Shown here: positions 6,785 through 10,214 of the stretch, in pieces | Numbering within the stretch: position 1 is the stretch's first letter | Layout: each line of letters opens with the position of its first letter | NCBI GenBank assembly: GCA_029880755.1 | Contig: JAOUNW010000073.1 | Coordinates: forward strand, 1 to 10,214 | Source of the DNA: Gammaproteobacteria bacterium | GTDB lineage: Bacteria; Pseudomonadota; Gammaproteobacteria; Acidiferrobacterales; SZUA-150 | Length of the DNA: 10,214 bases | Direction of reading: 5' to 3' | Notes under the pieces: generated by a model | Told to the model about the DNA's origin: nothing | Database searches by the model: none | Seen by the model: only the letters and a program-made list of their open reading frames with translations | Position numbers and translations under genes: made by a program

Positions 6785-7776
6785 TTGATGTTATCCATTT
6801 TTTCCCGAATCAGTTGGGCCAGTTCGGTAACGGCCATGGCGTAGTTTACGCTCTTATTATACCGGGTAATAACATAAAAATTGTTAAATCCAAACCGGTA
6901 AAGCGGGCCATCAGATGCCTCTAGCTTTAGCAGGGTCGCTGGCATATGCGCGTCAAGGGACTTTTTTGGGAAAATGCCATAATCGACAAAATGGCTTAGC
7001 TGCATAGTGGGCTTTATACTGAGGGTCTCGAACCAGGGATGCAAGTTGCCATTAATCTCAGCGTCGGCGATTACCTGTTCATTTCTTTTCCAGCCATGTA
7101 TTTTCAGGTAGTTGGCGACGCTACCTATGGCATCGCTGTTATCGGTAAGCAGGTCGAGATGGTGGTCCTTATTGAAATCCACGGCGTATTGCCGGTAGCT
7201 GCTGGGCAGAAATTGCGGTAGCCCCATGGCCCCGGCGTAAGAGCCTGTGAATTCCAGGGGATCACGCTTGAGCTCGCGTGCAAGCACCAGGAATTGCTCT
7301 AACTCCCGCTGAAAAAATTCGTGCCGTGAGGGGTGCTCCATTGCAAGAGTAGTAAGGGCGTCCATGATTCTGAATCGGCCCTTATTAAGCCCGTATTGTG
7401 TTTCAACACCAAGAATTGCCAGGATGTATTCCGGAGGTACCCCATATTTTTTTTCCGCGCGCTCAAATGCCTTTTTATTTTTCTTCCAGAAACGGTATCC
7501 TCTTGATGCGCTAGGGCCGGTGACAAACTGTTCGCGGTACTCGTGCCATGGCGCCGCTTCCCTTGGCCTTTGCATGATCTCGATAATGTCTGTTCGTATC
7601 TCGGTTTCAGCAAACCATCCGCGGAGTTCGGTAGCAGAAAACTTGTGTTTTTGCTCCATACTGCTAATAAACTCCTCCAGCCTGGGATACTCGCTGCTGT
7701 CTACCGACATCGCGTGGGTAGGCAGCGCGAGCAGTAGTAAAAATAGACTTAGGTGGCGATTAAACACGGAGATCAT
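6781..7776 (-). CDS. mltB: Lytic murein transglycosylase B
   Basis: This family 3 soluble lytic transglycosylase (331 residues) cuts the MurNAc-GlcNAc bond of peptidoglycan with formation of the 1,6-anhydro end. The catalytic acid is E125 in ILGVETQYG, matching E162 of E. coli MltB. Downstream lie the GSYAGAMGLPQFLPSSYRQY substrate-groove motif and an NDHHLDLL/SVANYLKIHGW-type region typical of the family. The N-terminus is a signal peptide (about 1-22, ending THA) without a lipobox cysteine, so the protein is probably periplasmic rather than a lipoprotein like E. coli MltB. Its ATG follows the rodA stop with no gap (TAAATG) and its stop overlaps the rlpA start, which suggests coupled translation through three wall genes. 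Confidence 0.96.
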   Translation of the reverse strand: MISVFNRHLSLFLLLLALPTHAMSVDSSEYPRLEEFISSMEQKHKFSATELRGWFAETEIRTDIIEIMQRPREAAPWHEYREQFVTGPSASRGYRFWKKNKKAFERAEKKYGVPPEYILAILGVETQYGLNKGRFRIMDALTTLAMEHPSRHEFFQRELEQFLVLARELKRDPLEFTGSYAGAMGLPQFLPSSYRQYAVDFNKDHHLDLLTDNSDAIGSVANYLKIHGWKRNEQVIADAEINGNLHPWFETLSIKPTMQLSHFVDYGIFPKKSLDAHMPATLLKLEASDGPLYRFGFNNFYVITRYNKSVNYAMAVTELAQLIREKMDNIN

Positions 7777-8874
7777 TTAGACGTGAACGATTTTTCTGTG
7801 TGTGTGAATGCTCATAAGGATACCAAACCCAGCCATAAGTGTAACAATAGAACTGCCGCCGTAACTGATAATAGGCAGAGGAACGCCCACGACCGGTAGA
7901 ATTCCCGTTACCATACCGATGTTAACGAAGAAATATAAGAAAAATGTCAGAGACAGGCTGCCGGCGAGTAACCGGGTAAACGTTTCCTGTGCATAAACTG
8001 CAATAAGAAGTCCCCGGCCCACTACAAACAGATAAAGCGCGAACAACAACATAATACCGATTAGACCGAACTCTTCGGCGAATACGGCAAAGATAAAATC
8101 AGTCGAGCTTTCCGGTAAAAATTCCAAATGGGCCTGACTGCCATTTAACCAGCCTTTGCCGTAAAAACCGCCGGAGCCCACGGCGATCATGGATTGCAGT
8201 GTGTGATAGCCCGTACCCAGTGGGTCGGATGTGGGATCAAACAATGTCAATATGCGTTGTTTCTGGTAGTCACGCATATAGTATGTCCATAATAAAGGTG
8301 CCGAACAGCTCAAGAGTGTTATCAAGCCAACAATCCAGCGCCAGCCCATGCCGGCCAGGAACAGAACAAATATGCCAGAGCTTCCGATCATCAATGCTGT
8401 CCCCAGATCAGGTTGGACGGCCACCAGGCCGGCGGGAACACAGATAAGAATACCGACAATGACAATATGTTTGAATGTGGGTGGCAGGGATTGCCTGGAA
8501 AAATACCAGGCAATCATCATCGGCAGACCGAGTTTCATGATTTCCGATGGCTGGAACCGTGTAAAGCCCAAATTGATCCAGCGTTGGGCGCCTTTGCCGA
8601 TAGCACCGATAATCAGCACCAGCACTAGCAACATGAGTCCAATGGCAAAAATATAAGGTGCCCAGCGGGCCAGCTTTTCCGGTTGAATTTGAGCAATGAC
8701 CAACATAACGCCAAACCCCAGTAATAAACGCAACGACTGGGCGGCAATAATGCGTGGGCTCTCAGCGCTGGCACTGTATAGGACCAGCATGCTCAACAGT
8801 GCCAGCAGGCCCAGGCCAATTAACATGGGTTTGTCCATGTGCCAGCGTTGCAGATTTGTCAGGGATTTGGGCAT
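7777..8874 (-). CDS. rodA: Rod-shape peptidoglycan glycosyltransferase RodA
   Basis: This 365-residue SEDS-family inner-membrane glycosyltransferase polymerises lipid II into glycan strands during cell elongation, in complex with PBP2. About ten hydrophobic membrane segments are visible. Conserved motifs include KGAQRWI and FQPSE (around 94-111) and QPDLGT (154-159). STDFIFAVFAEEFG (257-270) follows, where D259 corresponds by motif to the essential Asp of Thermus and E. coli RodA. PVVGVPLPIISYGGSS lies near the C-terminus. The length matches the family (about 370). The ATG at 8874 lies 5 nt after the stop of mrdA, the gene for its partner. A second Met at residue 13 is possible but would cut into the cytoplasmic N-terminus. 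Confidence 0.97.
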   Translation of the reverse strand: MPKSLTNLQRWHMDKPMLIGLGLLALLSMLVLYSASAESPRIIAAQSLRLLLGFGVMLVIAQIQPEKLARWAPYIFAIGLMLLVLVLIIGAIGKGAQRWINLGFTRFQPSEIMKLGLPMMIAWYFSRQSLPPTFKHIVIVGILICVPAGLVAVQPDLGTALMIGSSGIFVLFLAGMGWRWIVGLITLLSCSAPLLWTYYMRDYQKQRILTLFDPTSDPLGTGYHTLQSMIAVGSGGFYGKGWLNGSQAHLEFLPESSTDFIFAVFAEEFGLIGIMLLFALYLFVVGRGLLIAVYAQETFTRLLAGSLSLTFFLYFFVNIGMVTGILPVVGVPLPIISYGGSSIVTLMAGFGILMSIHTHRKIVHV

Positions 8875-8879
8875 ATCGC

Positions 8880-10214
8880 TCAGCTACCGGTCGTCTCGCT
8901 CGTTATCTCTTTTGGTAAAAGATATTCATCCATCAGTTGCCGGGCAATGGGTGCGGCAGCGCTGCTACCATGCCCACCGTTTTCGACAATAATGGCGATA
9001 GCAATTTTTGGCGCCTCTGCCGGCGCAAAGGCAATGAATAGTGCATGATCACGGTGGCGTTCCGGCAGGGCATCGGCATCATAGCTTTCCCCTTGTTTAA
9101 TGGACTTCACCTGTGCAGTACCGGTCTTGCCGGCGATCGTGTATTTGGCTCCCCACTTTAAACGGCGCGCGGTGCCTTGCTCGCCATGTACTACAGCAAC
9201 CATGCTCTCAATAATTTTTGCCAGATAAGCTTCATCAGAAGGTCTTATGCGTGATAACGACTCAGGAATATTTTCGCGTAACTCTTTTGTTGCCGGGTCT
9301 TCAATGGCATGAAGCAGGTTCGGTTTCATGCGTACACCCTGGTTGGCGATCATGGAAGTAGCCGATACCAACTGTAGAGGTGTTACTAACATTATACCTT
9401 GGCCGATACCGGTCATAACTGTTTCGCCGGGATACCAGGGTTGGCCGCGCGAACGTTTCCATTCCGGGGAGGGCAGCAAGCCAGTGGATTCGCCCGGCAA
9501 ATCAATTCTGGTTTCCTCGCCGAAACCAAAGGCCTTGAGAGAATCTTTCATGATGTCTATACCAAGGGTCGTTGCCAGCCTGTAAAAATAAACGTCACAA
9601 GATTGTTCAATGGCGTCCTTCAGTCTGACTTCGCCGTGCCCGGTTTTCTTCCAGTCCCGAAACAGGTGCCTGTCGCCGGGTAATTTGAACCAGCCCGGAC
9701 AGGTCACAGGTGAGTTGTGGTGTATTTTCTTTGACTCCAGTCCAATTAGTCCCATAAAGGGTTTAATGGTAGAGCCGGGCGAGTATTTTCCATTAAGCGC
9801 CCGATTAATAAGCGGCTTATCTGGGTCATCGGTAAGCGCTTTGTAGCTCCGGGTATCTATTCCATTAACAAAGGGGTTGGGATCATAGGTAGGTGCGCTG
9901 GCGAAAGTCAGTACGGCACCGCTAGCGGGGTCCATGGCTATAATTGCGCCGCGGCGGCCTTCCAGGGCTTTTTCGGCGATACGCTGAAGCCTGATATCAA
10001 TATTCAAATACAGATTCATACCGGCATGGGGTGCGACCCGTTCTTTTTCCAGGGGGCGAACTGCGCGGCCGAAGGCGTTGACTTCCATTTTTTCCACGCC
10101 GACCCTTCCAAGTAACAGCTTTTCGTAACTTGCCTCTATGCCAAGTTTGCCAATATGTTTCGTGCCGCGATAGGCGGTTTCATCAATTTCATTTTGCTCC
10201 CTTTCGTTGATGCG
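8880..10214 (-). CDS. mrdA: Penicillin-binding protein 2, 5' end outside window
   Basis: This is the C-terminal 444 residues of the class B transpeptidase that cross-links side-wall peptidoglycan with RodA. The frame stays open to the window edge (RINEREQNE... at 10214). The N-terminal anchor and part of the pedestal domain are therefore cut off by the window, and the in-frame GTG at 10095-10097 is internal. HIGKLGIEASYEK near the edge matches the PBP2 pedestal. The transpeptidase domain has the nucleophile motif STIK (codons at 9773-9762), SCD in place of SxN (from 9599) and KTGTA (from 9125). The Asp in the second motif is usual for PBP2, as E. coli has SAD. It lies 5 nt before rodA, and upstream genes of the operon are not visible. 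Confidence 0.97.
   Translation of the reverse strand, partial: RINEREQNEIDETAYRGTKHIGKLGIEASYEKLLLGRVGVEKMEVNAFGRAVRPLEKERVAPHAGMNLYLNIDIRLQRIAEKALEGRRGAIIAMDPASGAVLTFASAPTYDPNPFVNGIDTRSYKALTDDPDKPLINRALNGKYSPGSTIKPFMGLIGLESKKIHHNSPVTCPGWFKLPGDRHLFRDWKKTGHGEVRLKDAIEQSCDVYFYRLATTLGIDIMKDSLKAFGFGEETRIDLPGESTGLLPSPEWKRSRGQPWYPGETVMTGIGQGIMLVTPLQLVSATSMIANQGVRMKPNLLHAIEDPATKELRENIPESLSRIRPSDEAYLAKIIESMVAVVHGEQGTARRLKWGAKYTIAGKTGTAQVKSIKQGESYDADALPERHRDHALFIAFAPAEAPKIAIAIIVENGGHGSSAAAPIARQLMDEYLLPKEITSETTGS

Noticed and set aside
8880..10097. mrdA starting at the in-frame GTG at 10095-10097
   Set aside because: The same frame continues to the window edge with clear PBP2 pedestal sequence (HIGKLGIEASYEK), so the GTG is internal and the gene is cut by the window.

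Overview
The window looks like gammaproteobacterial chromosome of roughly even base composition. The strongest clue is gene order. On the minus strand, mrdA (PBP2) - rodA - mltB - rlpA - (D-amino-acid transaminase) - lipB - lipA follows the order known from Pseudomonas and relatives. The proteins carry the motifs of those gammaproteobacterial families. I cannot name the genus from sequence alone.

Left edge (1-315): positions 30-69 are the 3' half of a tRNA-Lys, from the base after the anticodon to the encoded CCA. The sequence before it (1-29) is not the matching 5' half. This is what the far attachment site of an element integrated in a tRNA gene looks like. If so, the window starts just inside the right end of an integrated element lying to the left, and ordinary chromosome resumes at about 70. 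No gene, convincing promoter or hairpin terminator is visible from 70 to 315.

Plus-strand genes (316-1579): a secreted, probably outer-membrane beta-barrel protein of unknown role, then a small thioredoxin resembling the catalytic half of thioredoxin 2 (TrxC). The thioredoxin stop codon overlaps the stop of the convergent gene coming from the right.

Minus-strand block (10214 down to 1576): eight tightly packed genes, probably one operon read right to left. PBP2 (its N-terminal part beyond the window) and RodA form the transpeptidase/glycosyltransferase pair of side-wall elongation. MltB and RlpA are lytic transglycosylases that cut or trim glycan strands. A class IV PLP transaminase with D-amino-acid-transaminase residues could link D-alanine and D-glutamate pools to wall synthesis. 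LipB and LipA make protein-bound lipoate. Last comes an orphan GspE/PilB-type secretion ATPase. Junctions are +5 nt, 0 nt, a 4-nt overlap, +44 nt, +31 nt, a short overlap and +12 nt, so translational coupling is likely at several of them. dacC and the DUF493 (YbeD-like) gene, which sit between rlpA and lipB in Pseudomonas, are absent here.

I see no CRISPR array, insertion sequence or clear new defence system. The points most worth following are the tRNA-Lys fragment at the left edge, the altered rlpA-lipB interval, the orphan secretion ATPase behind lipA, and two TTG-started genes.
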